From assembly GCA_035502095.1 (NCBI GenBank), contig DATJUX010000008.1, positions 1 through 64,000 of the forward strand: a stretch of 64,000 nt of DNA, written 5' to 3'. A program made the translations under genes and the position numbers. Below the pieces are notes generated by a model that worked only from the letters and a program-made list of their open reading frames with translations, did no database searches and was not told the DNA's origin. Position 1 is the first letter of the stretch; every line of letters begins with the position of its first letter. Of this stretch, positions 53,570 through 62,273 are shown piece after piece. This stretch comes from JAKANT01 sp035502095 (GTDB taxonomy: Bacteria > Pseudomonadota > Gammaproteobacteria > Burkholderiales > Burkholderiaceae_F).

Positions 53570-53575
53570 GCGGGC

Positions 53576-55492
53576 GTGGGCGTGCGTTTCCTTCTTTCAT
53601 TCCTGCGCCGGGCCGGCGCCGCCGGCGTCCTGCTCGGCCTGCTGGCCGCGGGCGGGACCACCGGCGCTGCGCTGGCACAGAATCCCGGCCCGCGCGTCGT
53701 GAAGGATCCGCACTACGGCGACACGCTGTTCTACTTCTACCAGGCGCGCTACTTCACCGCGGTCACCAACCTGATGGTGTCGCAGCACTTCGAGCGCATG
53801 CCGAACCACACCGACGACGCCGAGATCCTGCGTGGCGGCCTGTTCCTTTCCTACGGCCTGCACAAGGAAGCAGGCGAGATCTTCGCCCAGCTCATCGAGC
53901 ACGGCGCGCCGCCGCCGATCCGCGACCGCGCGTGGCTGTACCTTGCCAAGATCCGCTACCAGCGCGGCCTGCTCGCGCAGTCCGAAGAGGCGATCGATCA
54001 CATCACGCATTGGCTCACACCGGAGCTCGAGGAAGAGCGGATCCTGCTCAAGGCGAACCTGCTGATGGCGCGCCAGGACTACGTCGGCGCGGCGCACGAG
54101 CTCGAGCAGGTCCGCGGCAAGACCGGCCCGGCCCTGTACGCGCGCTTCAACCTTGGCGTGGCCCTGATCAAGAGCGGCGAGACGGCGCGCGGCGTCGCCC
54201 TGCTGGACGAGATCGGCAAGACGCCGGCCGCGACCGAGGAATACCTCGCGCTGCGTGACAAGGCGAACCTGGCGCTCGGTTTCTCCGCGCTCCAGGGCAA
54301 CGATCCGGAGCATGCGCGCGCCTATCTCGAGCGCGTGCGCCTGAACGGCATGCTCGCCACCAAGGCGCTGCTCGGATTCGGGTGGGCTGCCGCGGCGCTG
54401 AAGCAGCCCAAGGTGGCCCTGGTGCCCTGGACCGAGCTCTCGGTGCGCACGCCGGTCGATGCGGCCGTGCTCGAAGCCAAGCTCGCCGTGCCATACGCGT
54501 TCGCGGAACTCGGCGCATACGGGCAGGCGCTCGACCGCTACAAGGATGCGATCGCCATCTTCGCGCACGAGGACACCGACCTCGACGAGTCGATCGCCGC
54601 GATCCGTTCCGGCAAGTTGCTGACCGGGCTGCTCGAGCGCAATCCCGGCGAAGAGATGGGATGGTTCTGGAACATCACCGAACTCCCGGACATGCCGCAC
54701 GGCGCGCACCTCGCGCACGTGCTCGCCCAGCACGAGTTCCAGGAGGCGTTCAAGAACTACCGCGACCTGCTGTTCCTGTCACACAATCTGAACCACTGGC
54801 AGGAGAGCCTGGGCGCGTTGAACGACATGCTGGAGAACCGGCGTCGCGCGTTCGCGGAGCGCCTGCCGGCGGTGCAGGCCAAGGATCGTGCGCTGAACAT
54901 CGACGACCTGGAGCGGCGGCGCGACGAGGCGGCGAACGACCTGGCGGCCGCCGAACAGGAGGGTGACGGCATCGCGCTGGCAGACGCGCGCGAGCGCGAC
55001 CTGATCCAGCGGTTCGAGGGCGTGCGCAAGCTGCTCGAAAGATCGGGCGCCGACAACGATCCGGATCTGGACCTGTTGCGCGAGCGCTTCCGCCGCGTCG
55101 CCGGAGCGCTGAGCTGGCAGCTTTCGGATCAGTTTGCCGCGCGCCTGTGGGACGCGAAGAAATCGCTCAAGGAGATCGACACCGGGCTCGCCGATGCGCG
55201 CCAGCACGACGCGGCCCTGGCGCAAGCGGAGCGGGAGGAGCCGGCGCGCTTCGATCGCCTCGGTGCGCGCATCGTGGAACTGGACCAGCGCCTGCGCGCC
55301 CTCGCGCCGCGCGTCGCCACGCTGATGGCCGAGCAGCAGCAATACATCCAGGAACTCGCGGTGGCCGCGCTGGAGGAGCAGAAGGAGCGTCTGGCGTCCT
55401 ATGGGACGCAGGCGCGTTTCGCCGTCGCGCAGATCTATGACCGCGCCCGGCTGGCGAAGGAGAGCGGCAATGCAAACGGCCAGCAGCAATAG
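53576..55492 (+). CDS. TPR-repeat periplasmic protein
   Basis: This 638-residue protein has a signal sequence (AGAAGVLLGLLAAGGTTGAA, continuing LAQ). Many helical repeats follow, including TPR-like units (GLFLSYGLHKEAGEIFAQLI, ARFNLGVALIKSGETARGVA, LLGFGWAAAALKQPKVALVP). The C-terminal 200 residues are coiled coil (DDLERRRDEAANDLAAAEQE, then LDQRLRALAPRVATLMAEQQ). It is probably a scaffold in the periplasm. GTG 53576 is the given start; GTG 53582 is possible. It overlaps the next TPR gene by 23 bases. Confidence 0.75.
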   Translation: MGVRFLLSFLRRAGAAGVLLGLLAAGGTTGAALAQNPGPRVVKDPHYGDTLFYFYQARYFTAVTNLMVSQHFERMPNHTDDAEILRGGLFLSYGLHKEAGEIFAQLIEHGAPPPIRDRAWLYLAKIRYQRGLLAQSEEAIDHITHWLTPELEEERILLKANLLMARQDYVGAAHELEQVRGKTGPALYARFNLGVALIKSGETARGVALLDEIGKTPAATEEYLALRDKANLALGFSALQGNDPEHARAYLERVRLNGMLATKALLGFGWAAAALKQPKVALVPWTELSVRTPVDAAVLEAKLAVPYAFAELGAYGQALDRYKDAIAIFAHEDTDLDESIAAIRSGKLLTGLLERNPGEEMGWFWNITELPDMPHGAHLAHVLAQHEFQEAFKNYRDLLFLSHNLNHWQESLGALNDMLENRRRAFAERLPAVQAKDRALNIDDLERRRDEAANDLAAAEQEGDGIALADARERDLIQRFEGVRKLLERSGADNDPDLDLLRERFRRVAGALSWQLSDQFAARLWDAKKSLKEIDTGLADARQHDAALAQAEREEPARFDRLGARIVELDQRLRALAPRVATLMAEQQQYIQELAVAALEEQKERLASYGTQARFAVAQIYDRARLAKESGNANGQQQ

Positions 55493-58289
55493 CCGCGCCG
55501 TTTGCCTCGCCGTGCTCGCGGCGCTCGGGCTCGCGGCCTGCTCGAGCAGCAAGGCGCCGAAGGTTGCCGAACCGCCGACGCTGAAGAGCCTCGAGGGCCG
55601 GCAGGTCGCGATCGCGCCGGACCAGGGCGTCGAAAAACGCGAGGAGAGCGCGGCGCTCGCCTACCAGGATTTCCTCAAGGCGGCACCGCGCGACCCGCAT
55701 CGGCAGGAAGCGCTGCGCCGCCTGGGCGATCTCGAAATGGATCGCGTCGACACGCAGGCGGCGGGCGAGAGCAACGCCGCTCCGACCGTCGATTACGGCG
55801 CGGCCGTCAAGCAATACAACGATTTCCTCAAGGCCTACCCGAACGATCCGGGCAACGATCGCGTCTACTACCAGCTGGCCCGCGCCTACGAACTCGGCGG
55901 CCAGCTCGAGACCGCGCTCAAGACGCTCGACAGGCTGGTGCAGGACTTTCCGAAGTCGCGCTATCGCGACGAGGCGCAGTTCCGCCGCGGCGAAGTCCTG
56001 TTCACGCTGCGCGATTACGCGAACGCGGAGCAGGCCTACGCGACCACGATGAAGAGCGGCGACTCGACGCCCTACTACGAGCGCGCCCTCTACATGCACG
56101 GGTGGGCGCTGTACAAGCAAGGCCGGCTGGAGGACGGGCTGACGTCGTTTTTCGGCGTGCTCGATCGCAAGCTGATCGGCAAGGGCGATGCCGACCTGGA
56201 TGCGGTGCCGGGCCTGACGCGCGCCGATCGGGAGCTGGTCGAAGACACGTTCCGCGTGACCAGCCTGAGCCTGGAAAACCTGCAGGGCGCAAATGCGATC
56301 CCGCCCTACATCAACTCGCGCGGCCGGCGCGAATACGAGTTCCGCGTCTACCAGCAACTGGCCGAGCTGTACATCAAGCAGGATCGCGTCAAGGACGCCG
56401 CCGACGCGTTCGCGGCCTTCGTGCAGCGCCAGCCGCTGCACGCGCAGGCGCCGCTGATGCAGGCGCGCGTGATCGACATCTACCAGAGCGCCGGCTTCGC
56501 GACGCTGGCGCTCGAGGCCAAGAAGAATTACGCCGCGAGTTACGGCGCCAACAGCGAATTCCGGCGTGCCAACCCGGCGGCGTGGGAGCGGGCGCAACCG
56601 CTCGTGAAGGTGCACGTAGCCGATCTCGCGCGCCACTACCACGCCGCCGCGCAGAAGAGCAAGAAGAGCGAGGACTACCAGGAGGCGGTGCGCTGGTATC
56701 GCTCGTACCTGGAGTCCTTCCCGACTGACCCACAGGCGGCACAGAACAACTTCCTGCTCGCCGAGCTGCTGTTCGAGGACGCGCGCTTCGCGGAGGCGTC
56801 GGTCGAATACGAAAAGGCGGCATACCAGTATCCGAAGCATGCCAAGAGCGCCGACGCGGGCTACGCGGCCCTGCTCGCATATGCGCAGCTCGAAAAGCGC
56901 GCCGCCGCGGCCGACCTGAAGAAAGTGCAGCTCGCCGGTGTCGACAGCGCGCTGCGCTTCGCCAAGGCGTTTCCCGACGACCAGCGGACCGGCGCGGTGC
57001 TGACGAACGCGGCCGAAAAGCTCTACACGCTGAACGATCCCGATCGGGCACTCGCGGTCGCTGACCAGGTGGTGATGCTGAAGCCGCCGGTTGCGGCCCA
57101 GCAGCGCAAGGTCGCCTGGACCGTGATCGCGCACACCAACTTCGAACGCGGCAAGTTCGACCGGGCCGAACAGGCTTACGGGCAGGTGCTCGCGCTGACA
57201 CCGGAGAGAGACCCCGCGCGCGCCGAACTCACCGAGCGTCTGGCGGCCTCCATCTACAAGCAGGGCGAGCAGGCGCGCGCCCAGGGCAACCTGCGCGATG
57301 CCGTCGGTCATTTCAACCGCGTCGCCGATGCCGCGCCGCTGTCGTCCGTACGTCCGACGGCGCAATACGACGCCGGCGCCGCGCTCATCGCGCTCAAGGA
57401 CTGGGACGCCGCGATCCGCACGCTGGAGGACTTCCGCCAGCGCTTCCCGCGCCATCCGCTGCAGGGCGAGGTCTCGAGCAAGCTCGCCGTCGCCTATGTC
57501 GAGAAGGGCAACTGGGCGCAGGCTGCCGGCGAATTCGAGCAGCTCGCCGCGGCCAACAAGGATCCGCAGCTCGCGCGCACGGGCCTGTGGCAGGCCGCCG
57601 AGATGTACGAGAAGGCCAGCTCCCGCGCCCAGGCCGTGCGCGTGTACGAGCGCTATGTCAAGCAGTATCCGCAGCCGCTCGAGCCTGCGGTCGAGGCGCG
57701 TTATCGCCTCGCCCGCATGGCGAAAGACGACGGCAATCCGGCGCGCGAGCTCGCGCTGATGAAGGAGATCCAGGTCGCGGATCTCACGGGCGGATCCGAT
57801 CGCACCAATCGCACGCGCTACCTAGGTGCCACGGCGACGCTGGCGCTCGCGCAACCCGCGGCCGACGACTATCGCAGGGTCGCGCTGGTCGAGCCGCTCA
57901 AGCAGTCGCTGAAGACGAAGAAAGCGAAGATGGAGGTTGCGCTCAAGGGGTACGCCGCCGCGGCCGAATACGGCGTCGCCGATGTCGCCACGGCCGCGAC
58001 GTACCAGACGGCAGAGCTGTATTCGGATTTCGGCAAGGCCCTGATGTCGTCGCAGCGGCCGAAGAAGCTCTCGAAAGACGAGCTCGAGCAATACAACGTG
58101 CTGCTCGAAGAACAGGCCTTCCCGTTCGAGGAGAAGGCCATCGAACTGCATGAAGTCAACGCGCACCGTACGGCGGAGGGCATCTATGACAAGTGGGTCA
58201 AGGAGAGTTTCACCGCCCTGGCGAAGCTGCGGCCCGCACGCTACGGCAAGGTCGAAATCAGCGAGGTGGTGGTCGATGCGATTCGCTGA
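55470..58289 (+). CDS. Large TPR-repeat lipoprotein
   Basis: This 939-residue lipoprotein has Cys24 in a lipobox (ALGLAACSSS). It is almost all helical repeats, many of the TolA-binding YbgF/TPR sort (DYGAAVKQYNDFLKAYPNDP, VYYQLARAYELGGQLETALK, EASVEYEKAAYQYPKHAKSA, FDRAEQAYGQVLALTPERDP). Such arrays usually hold protein partners. It overlaps both neighbours (23 and 14 bases), so it is tightly coupled. The size and repeat number suggest a periplasm-spanning scaffold anchored in the outer membrane. The C-terminal DDYRRVALVEPLKQSLKTKK region is less repeat-like. Confidence 0.8.
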   Translation: MQTASSNSRAVCLAVLAALGLAACSSSKAPKVAEPPTLKSLEGRQVAIAPDQGVEKREESAALAYQDFLKAAPRDPHRQEALRRLGDLEMDRVDTQAAGESNAAPTVDYGAAVKQYNDFLKAYPNDPGNDRVYYQLARAYELGGQLETALKTLDRLVQDFPKSRYRDEAQFRRGEVLFTLRDYANAEQAYATTMKSGDSTPYYERALYMHGWALYKQGRLEDGLTSFFGVLDRKLIGKGDADLDAVPGLTRADRELVEDTFRVTSLSLENLQGANAIPPYINSRGRREYEFRVYQQLAELYIKQDRVKDAADAFAAFVQRQPLHAQAPLMQARVIDIYQSAGFATLALEAKKNYAASYGANSEFRRANPAAWERAQPLVKVHVADLARHYHAAAQKSKKSEDYQEAVRWYRSYLESFPTDPQAAQNNFLLAELLFEDARFAEASVEYEKAAYQYPKHAKSADAGYAALLAYAQLEKRAAAADLKKVQLAGVDSALRFAKAFPDDQRTGAVLTNAAEKLYTLNDPDRALAVADQVVMLKPPVAAQQRKVAWTVIAHTNFERGKFDRAEQAYGQVLALTPERDPARAELTERLAASIYKQGEQARAQGNLRDAVGHFNRVADAAPLSSVRPTAQYDAGAALIALKDWDAAIRTLEDFRQRFPRHPLQGEVSSKLAVAYVEKGNWAQAAGEFEQLAAANKDPQLARTGLWQAAEMYEKASSRAQAVRVYERYVKQYPQPLEPAVEARYRLARMAKDDGNPARELALMKEIQVADLTGGSDRTNRTRYLGATATLALAQPAADDYRRVALVEPLKQSLKTKKAKMEVALKGYAAAAEYGVADVATAATYQTAELYSDFGKALMSSQRPKKLSKDELEQYNVLLEEQAFPFEEKAIELHEVNAHRTAEGIYDKWVKESFTALAKLRPARYGKVEISEVVVDAIR

Positions 58290-59067
58290 TTCGCTGCCGC
58301 GCATCGCCGCGGCGGGCGCGCTCGCCGCGCTCGCTGCCGGCTGTGCGCTGCTGACGGGGCCGGAAATCCCTGGCGGCAAGCAGTCCGGGCAGGCCAATGC
58401 CGCGCCCGACAAGACGGCGGCAGCGACGCCGGCCGTGCAGGAGACCGCCAAGAAAGGCGTGCCCGCACCGGCCGCGGGCAACCCCGCGCAGAAGACGGCA
58501 GCATCCCAGGAAGCGACCGCCCAGGCCGAGGCGGCGGTGCCCGTCGAGAGCGAAGTGCCGCTCAATCCTGCCGTCCAGCGCGATTTCGAACTGGGGCGGC
58601 GGGCGCTGATCGCGGGCAAGCTCGACGATGCCGAGCGCTACTTTCTCGCCCTTACGAAATCCAATCCCGAGCTCGGCGGCCCGCACGCGAATCTCGGCCT
58701 CGTCTACCGGCAGAGGCAGAAGCTCGACGAGTCGGTCGCCGCGCTCGAGCGCGCGGTCGCCGCCAATCCGAAGCGGCCCGTCTACTACAACCAGCTCGGC
58801 ATCGCCTATCGAATGGTGGGCCAGTTCGGCAAGGCGCGCGAGGCGTACGAAAAGGCGCTTGCGCTCGATCCCAACTACGCGCTCGCCTGCCTGAATTTGG
58901 GGATTCTTTACGACGTTTATCTCTGGGACGGCCAGCGCGCGCTCGAGCTATACGATCGGTATTTGTCCTTGTCGCCGGGTGGAGATGACAAGGTGAAGAA
59001 GTGGACCAGCGATCTTCGCAACCGTAACCAGCCACGCAGCCTGGCTGCCCGCAGGGAGCAAGGATGA
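58276..59067 (+). CDS. TPR-repeat lipoprotein, smaller
   Basis: This 263-residue lipoprotein has Cys23 in a lipobox (ALAALAAGCAL), an Ala/Pro/Lys-rich linker of about 90 residues, then three TPR units (RALIAGKLDDAERYFLALTK, PHANLGLVYRQRQKLDESVA and VYYNQLGIAYRMVGQFGKAR). The layout resembles PilF/GltE-like outer-membrane pilotins, but no specific family is assigned. It overlaps the large TPR gene by 14 bases and the next small gene by four. Confidence 0.8.
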   Translation: MRFADSLPRIAAAGALAALAAGCALLTGPEIPGGKQSGQANAAPDKTAAATPAVQETAKKGVPAPAAGNPAQKTAASQEATAQAEAAVPVESEVPLNPAVQRDFELGRRALIAGKLDDAERYFLALTKSNPELGGPHANLGLVYRQRQKLDESVAALERAVAANPKRPVYYNQLGIAYRMVGQFGKAREAYEKALALDPNYALACLNLGILYDVYLWDGQRALELYDRYLSLSPGGDDKVKKWTSDLRNRNQPRSLAARREQG

Positions 59068-59360
59068 AAACGATCTCGGCAGGCGTGCTCGTCGCCGCGG
59101 CGGTCTGCGCGGCGCCGGTCTGCGCGGAAGACCGCGCCGACATCGACAAGACCCAGATCATCGGCAACCGCGAGCTGCCGAAGGTGCTCTACATCGTGCC
59201 GTGGAAGAAGCCGATGCCGGCGGACCTGTCGCCGCGGCCCATGGTGAGCGTGCTCGACGAGGCCCTGGCCCCGATCGACCGCGACGTATTCAGGCGCCAG
59301 GTGCGTTACGACGCGATGGTGCAGCAGAAAGCGCCGGCGCCCGCCGCGCCGGCCAAGTAG
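59064..59360 (+). CDS. Small exported protein of unknown function
   Basis: This 98-residue protein has a signal peptide (AGVLVAAAVCAAPVCA) and a compact mature part with KTQIIGNRELPKVLYIVPWK and VSVLDEALAPIDRDVFRRQV. It ends in Ala/Pro repeats. No known domain is recognised. It overlaps the TPR lipoprotein by ATGA and precedes the TolQ/ExbB gene by 46 bases, so it probably works in the same complex. Confidence 0.7.
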   Translation: MKTISAGVLVAAAVCAAPVCAEDRADIDKTQIIGNRELPKVLYIVPWKKPMPADLSPRPMVSVLDEALAPIDRDVFRRQVRYDAMVQQKAPAPAAPAK

Positions 59361-59406
59361 CCGGTTTGTCCAGCCACAGACATGTAGTCGATATCGGAGA
59401 TCAGCG

Positions 59407-60063
59407 ATGAGTGCATTTGCGACGGCCGTCAAGTTCTTCCAGGATTGCGGCCTTTTTATCTATCCGAGTCTCTTGATCATGGCGCTCGGCCTGTCGATCG
59501 CCATCGAGCGCTTCCTGTTCCTCAATCGCGCGCGCGCGGACAACCGCAAGACCTGGGATCGGCTCAAGCCGATGCTCGAGGGCGGCAAGTTCAAGGAGGT
59601 CTACAGCTATGCCGCGAAGTCGGACGCGGCCATCAGCAAGATCCTGGTGAACGGCCTGAGCCGCCTGAAGTCGGCCCGGCGCCGCGAGGACATCGATGCG
59701 GCAATGGAAGAAGGCATGATGGAGATCGTGCCGCGCCTGGAAAAGCGCACCCACTACATCGCGACCTTCGCCAATGTGATCACCCTGGTCGGCCTGCTTG
59801 GCACGATCATCGGCCTGATCAAGGCGTTCACCGCGGTGGCCCAGGTCAACCCCGCCGAAAAGGCCGAGCTGCTCTCGGCGAGCATCTCGATCGCGATGAA
59901 CAACACCGCGTTCGCGCTGATGGTGGCGATTCCGTTCCTGCTGGTGCATGCGTTCCTGCAGGCGCGTGCCTCCGAGATCGTCGACAGCCTGGAGGCCGCG
60001 AAGGTCAGCTTCCTGAACATGGCGCAGACCCAGATGCACGAAGCGGCGCACGCCGCGCACTGA
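59407..60063 (+). CDS. TolQ/ExbB/MotA-family proton channel protein
   Basis: This 218-residue inner-membrane protein has an N-terminal helix (IYPSLLIMALGLSIAIERFL) and two helices near the C-terminus (YIATFANVITLVGLLGTIIG and SISIAMNNTAFALMVAIPFL). They include the LLGTIIGLI motif of ExbB/TolQ/AglR stators. With the two ExbD-like proteins it should form a proton-driven motor. It is 25 bases ahead of the first exbD-like gene. Its partners lack TonB/TolA type but include an AgmX/PglI-type protein, so it belongs to a gliding- or secretion-like system rather than classical TonB or Tol. Confidence 0.92.
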   Translation: MSAFATAVKFFQDCGLFIYPSLLIMALGLSIAIERFLFLNRARADNRKTWDRLKPMLEGGKFKEVYSYAAKSDAAISKILVNGLSRLKSARRREDIDAAMEEGMMEIVPRLEKRTHYIATFANVITLVGLLGTIIGLIKAFTAVAQVNPAEKAELLSASISIAMNNTAFALMVAIPFLLVHAFLQARASEIVDSLEAAKVSFLNMAQTQMHEAAHAAH

Positions 60064-60088
60064 GCGCACGGTTCGTCAGGAGGTAGCC

Positions 60089-60595
60089 ATGGCGCGACGC
60101 TTCCGCAAGAAGCACCATGCCGAGCTCGAGATCACCGCGTTCCTGAACCTGATCGTCGTGCTCGTGCCGTTCCTGCTGTCGACGGCGGTCTTCACCCGCC
60201 TGGCGGTGCTCGACCTGTCGCTGCCGGCGAAGTCCTCGGGCGTCGAGCAGCTGAAGACCAACAACCTGCAGCTCGAAGTGGTGATCCGCCCCGATGCGCT
60301 CGAAGTCGGCGATCGCATCGGCGGCCTGATCGAGCGCGTGCCGAACGTCAACAACGCGCCGGACACCAAGCGCCTCGGCGAGATCCTGCGCGAAGTGAAG
60401 AAGCAGTTCCCGGACAAGGCCGAGGCCACGGTGCTGGCCGAACCCAACACGTCGTACGAGATGCTGGTGCGCGTGATGGACGCGATGCGCACTGCCAGGA
60501 CGGTCGATGGCGCACGCATCGTGTACGCCGACCTGTTTCCGCAGATTTCGGTGGGCGACGCGCCCATCAGCGTTGCAAAGGCGAAGGGATCATGA
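60089..60595 (+). CDS. ExbD-like protein 1, with Asn at the proton-carrier position
   Basis: This 168-residue protein has a short cytoplasmic N-terminus, one membrane helix (ITAFLNLIVVLVPFLLSTAV) and a periplasmic domain, as in ExbD/TolR. The proton-carrying Asp of the family (IDV in ExbD) is Asn20 here (codon 60146-60148, in AFLNLIV). It would therefore not move protons itself. It is followed by the second ExbD, overlapping by ATGA, and the two probably make a mixed dimer. Confidence 0.9.
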   Translation: MARRFRKKHHAELEITAFLNLIVVLVPFLLSTAVFTRLAVLDLSLPAKSSGVEQLKTNNLQLEVVIRPDALEVGDRIGGLIERVPNVNNAPDTKRLGEILREVKKQFPDKAEATVLAEPNTSYEMLVRVMDAMRTARTVDGARIVYADLFPQISVGDAPISVAKAKGS

Positions 60596-61086
60596 ACCCG
60601 ACCCCGCTGCAGAAGCGCGCCGAGCGGCGCGCGCGCAACAAGACGACGCTCGACATGAACCTCGTCTCGTTGATCGACATCTTCACGCTGCTGATCTTCT
60701 TCCTGCTCTCGAATACCGCGGCGGTCGAAGTGCTGCCGAGCTCGAAGGCGGTCAAGCTGCCCGAGTCCACCTCGGAGACGATGCCGAAGGAGACCGTGGT
60801 GCTGGTGGTCAACGACAAGGACATCCTGGTGCAGGGGCGCAAGGTCGCGTCGGTCGCCGACGTGATGGCCGCCACCGGCGACCTGATCGAGCCGCTGAAG
60901 GCCGAGCTCGATACGCAGGCCAAGGTGCAGACGATCCGCAAGGAAAACGAAGCGCAGAGCAAGGCCATCACGATCATGGGCGACAAGGACATCTCCTACC
61001 GCCTGCTGCGCAAGGTCATGGTCACGTGCGCGCGTGCGAACTTCAGCGAAGTCTCGTTCGCCGTCACTCCGAAACACGACGCGTAA
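60592..61086 (+). CDS. ExbD-like protein 2, Asp retained
   Basis: This 164-residue protein has the ExbD layout: a basic N-terminus, one helix (NLVSLIDIFTLLIFFLLSNT) and a periplasmic domain ending in a STR-like fold (AITIMGDKDISYRLLRKVMV). Asp29 (codon 60676-60678, in LIDIF) is the expected proton-carrying residue. It is the likely active partner of ExbD-like protein 1. Its stop overlaps the next start (TAATG). Confidence 0.92.
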   Translation: MNPTPLQKRAERRARNKTTLDMNLVSLIDIFTLLIFFLLSNTAAVEVLPSSKAVKLPESTSETMPKETVVLVVNDKDILVQGRKVASVADVMAATGDLIEPLKAELDTQAKVQTIRKENEAQSKAITIMGDKDISYRLLRKVMVTCARANFSEVSFAVTPKHDA

Positions 61087-62150
61087 TGACAGCCGCTGAC
61101 CACTACGTTTCCTTCCGTCACGCGGTCCTGCCGTGGACGGTTTCGGAAGATGACGAAAAGCGCTTCAAGCGCATCGTCAAGCGCGTTCTCGCCATCGTCG
61201 CGCTGCTCTTCCTGCTGATGCCGTGGATCCCGGTCCCGAAGGTGGATCGCACCGAGGTGCAGGAGCTGCCGCCGCAGTTCGCCAAGCTGCTGCTCGAATC
61301 CAAGCCGGTGCCGCCGCCGGCTCCGCCGAAGGTCGAAAAGCTGCCGGGCACCGACGACAAGCAGAATCCGACCAAGGTGCCCGAGACGGCCAAGCCGGAG
61401 CCGACCAAGGCGCCCGTGCCGGAGGCGCGCAAGCCGGAGCCGAACAAGCCGCCCGGCGAGAAGCTCGAGAACGCACGCAAGAAGGCTTCGGGCGTCGGCT
61501 TGCTGGCGCTGAAGGATGAACTCGCGGAGATCCGTGGCGCCCCGGTGGCGGTTCAGCTGAAGCAGGACATCAAGCAGGGTCCCGGCGTCGGCACGGGAGT
61601 GGGCGTGGGCGTGGGAGCAGGCACCGATGCGGGCATTCCGGAGCGCGCGCTCATCACATCGAACGCCACCAACGGCAGCGGCGGTATCAATACCGCCGGC
61701 TACAGCCGCAACACCGGCGGCGGAGGCCTCGCCGGGCGGGCGACCACGCTTGTTGAAGGGGTCGCCGGCGGCGGGGGTGGCGGCGGCGCCGGCGGCGGTG
61801 GGGGTGGCGGCGGCGGCGCCGGCAAGGGCGGCACGCTGCAGCGTGGCGCCAGCGGCAAGGCCTCGCGCTCCATCGAAGAGATCAAGCTCGTCTTCGAACG
61901 CAACAAGGGTGCGATCTACGCGATCTACAACCGTGCGCTGCGCGACGATCCGTCGCTGGAGGGCAAGGTGGTGCTCGAGCTGAAGATCGCGCCGTCGGGA
62001 CAGGTGATCGACCTGCGCATTGTCTCCAGCGAGCTGAAGGCGGCCGATCTCGAGCGCAAGCTGCTCGCCCGCATCCGCCAGTTCGACTTCGGCGCCAAGG
62101 ACGTCGACCTGATGACGGTCACCTGGCCGGTGGACTTCCTGCCGTCGTAG
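61086..62150 (+). CDS. TonB-like energy transducer with AgmX/PglI-type C-terminus
   Basis: This 354-residue protein has a cytoplasmic start, one membrane helix (KRVLAIVALLFLLMPWIPVP), then a Pro/Lys-rich stretch as in TonB (VPPPAPPKVEKLPGTDDK). A Gly-rich linker of more than 20 residues follows. The C-terminal 95 residues are an AgmX/PglI-type domain (IKLVFERNKGAIYAIYNRAL, then GKVVLELKIAPSGQVIDLRI). It should pass motor force from the ExbBD-like complex across the periplasm. In Myxococcus, AgmX (GltG/GltJ) does so in the gliding machine. It ends the 17-gene run. Confidence 0.88.
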   Translation: MTAADHYVSFRHAVLPWTVSEDDEKRFKRIVKRVLAIVALLFLLMPWIPVPKVDRTEVQELPPQFAKLLLESKPVPPPAPPKVEKLPGTDDKQNPTKVPETAKPEPTKAPVPEARKPEPNKPPGEKLENARKKASGVGLLALKDELAEIRGAPVAVQLKQDIKQGPGVGTGVGVGVGAGTDAGIPERALITSNATNGSGGINTAGYSRNTGGGGLAGRATTLVEGVAGGGGGGGAGGGGGGGGGAGKGGTLQRGASGKASRSIEEIKLVFERNKGAIYAIYNRALRDDPSLEGKVVLELKIAPSGQVIDLRIVSSELKAADLERKLLARIRQFDFGAKDVDLMTVTWPVDFLPS

Positions 62151-62179
62151 GTCGACGGGGCGCATCAGCTCGAGGCGAA

Positions 62180-62205
62180 AAAGCCAGTTCGGCCAGACTG
62201 TTTTT
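62180..62205 (+). terminator. Possible weak terminator after the cluster
   Basis: CCAGT and ACTG with flanking A and T tracts (AAAAAG before, TTTTT after) can form a weak hairpin at 62180-62205. It lies just after the TonB-like gene. The stem is short, so this is uncertain. Confidence 0.35.
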
Positions 62206-62273
62206 GTCATCCCGAGCGATCGCGAGGGATCCAGCTGGCGAGCGCCGAGATTGCTCGCGCCGCCCGCAATGAC
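62206..62273. repeat. Interspersed palindromic repeat element
   Basis: A 68-base unit starts GTCATCCCGAGC and ends GCAATGAC, with GTCAT/ATGAC as terminal inverted arms and internal GAGGGATC and GAGATTGC segments. It resembles short non-coding repeats of the GTCATTGCGAGC type that occur in many proteobacterial genomes. Only one copy is in this window. Confidence 0.5.

Noticed and set aside
55167..57455. 762-residue minus-strand open frame
   Set aside because: Antisense to the two large TPR genes; no domain or ribosome binding site.
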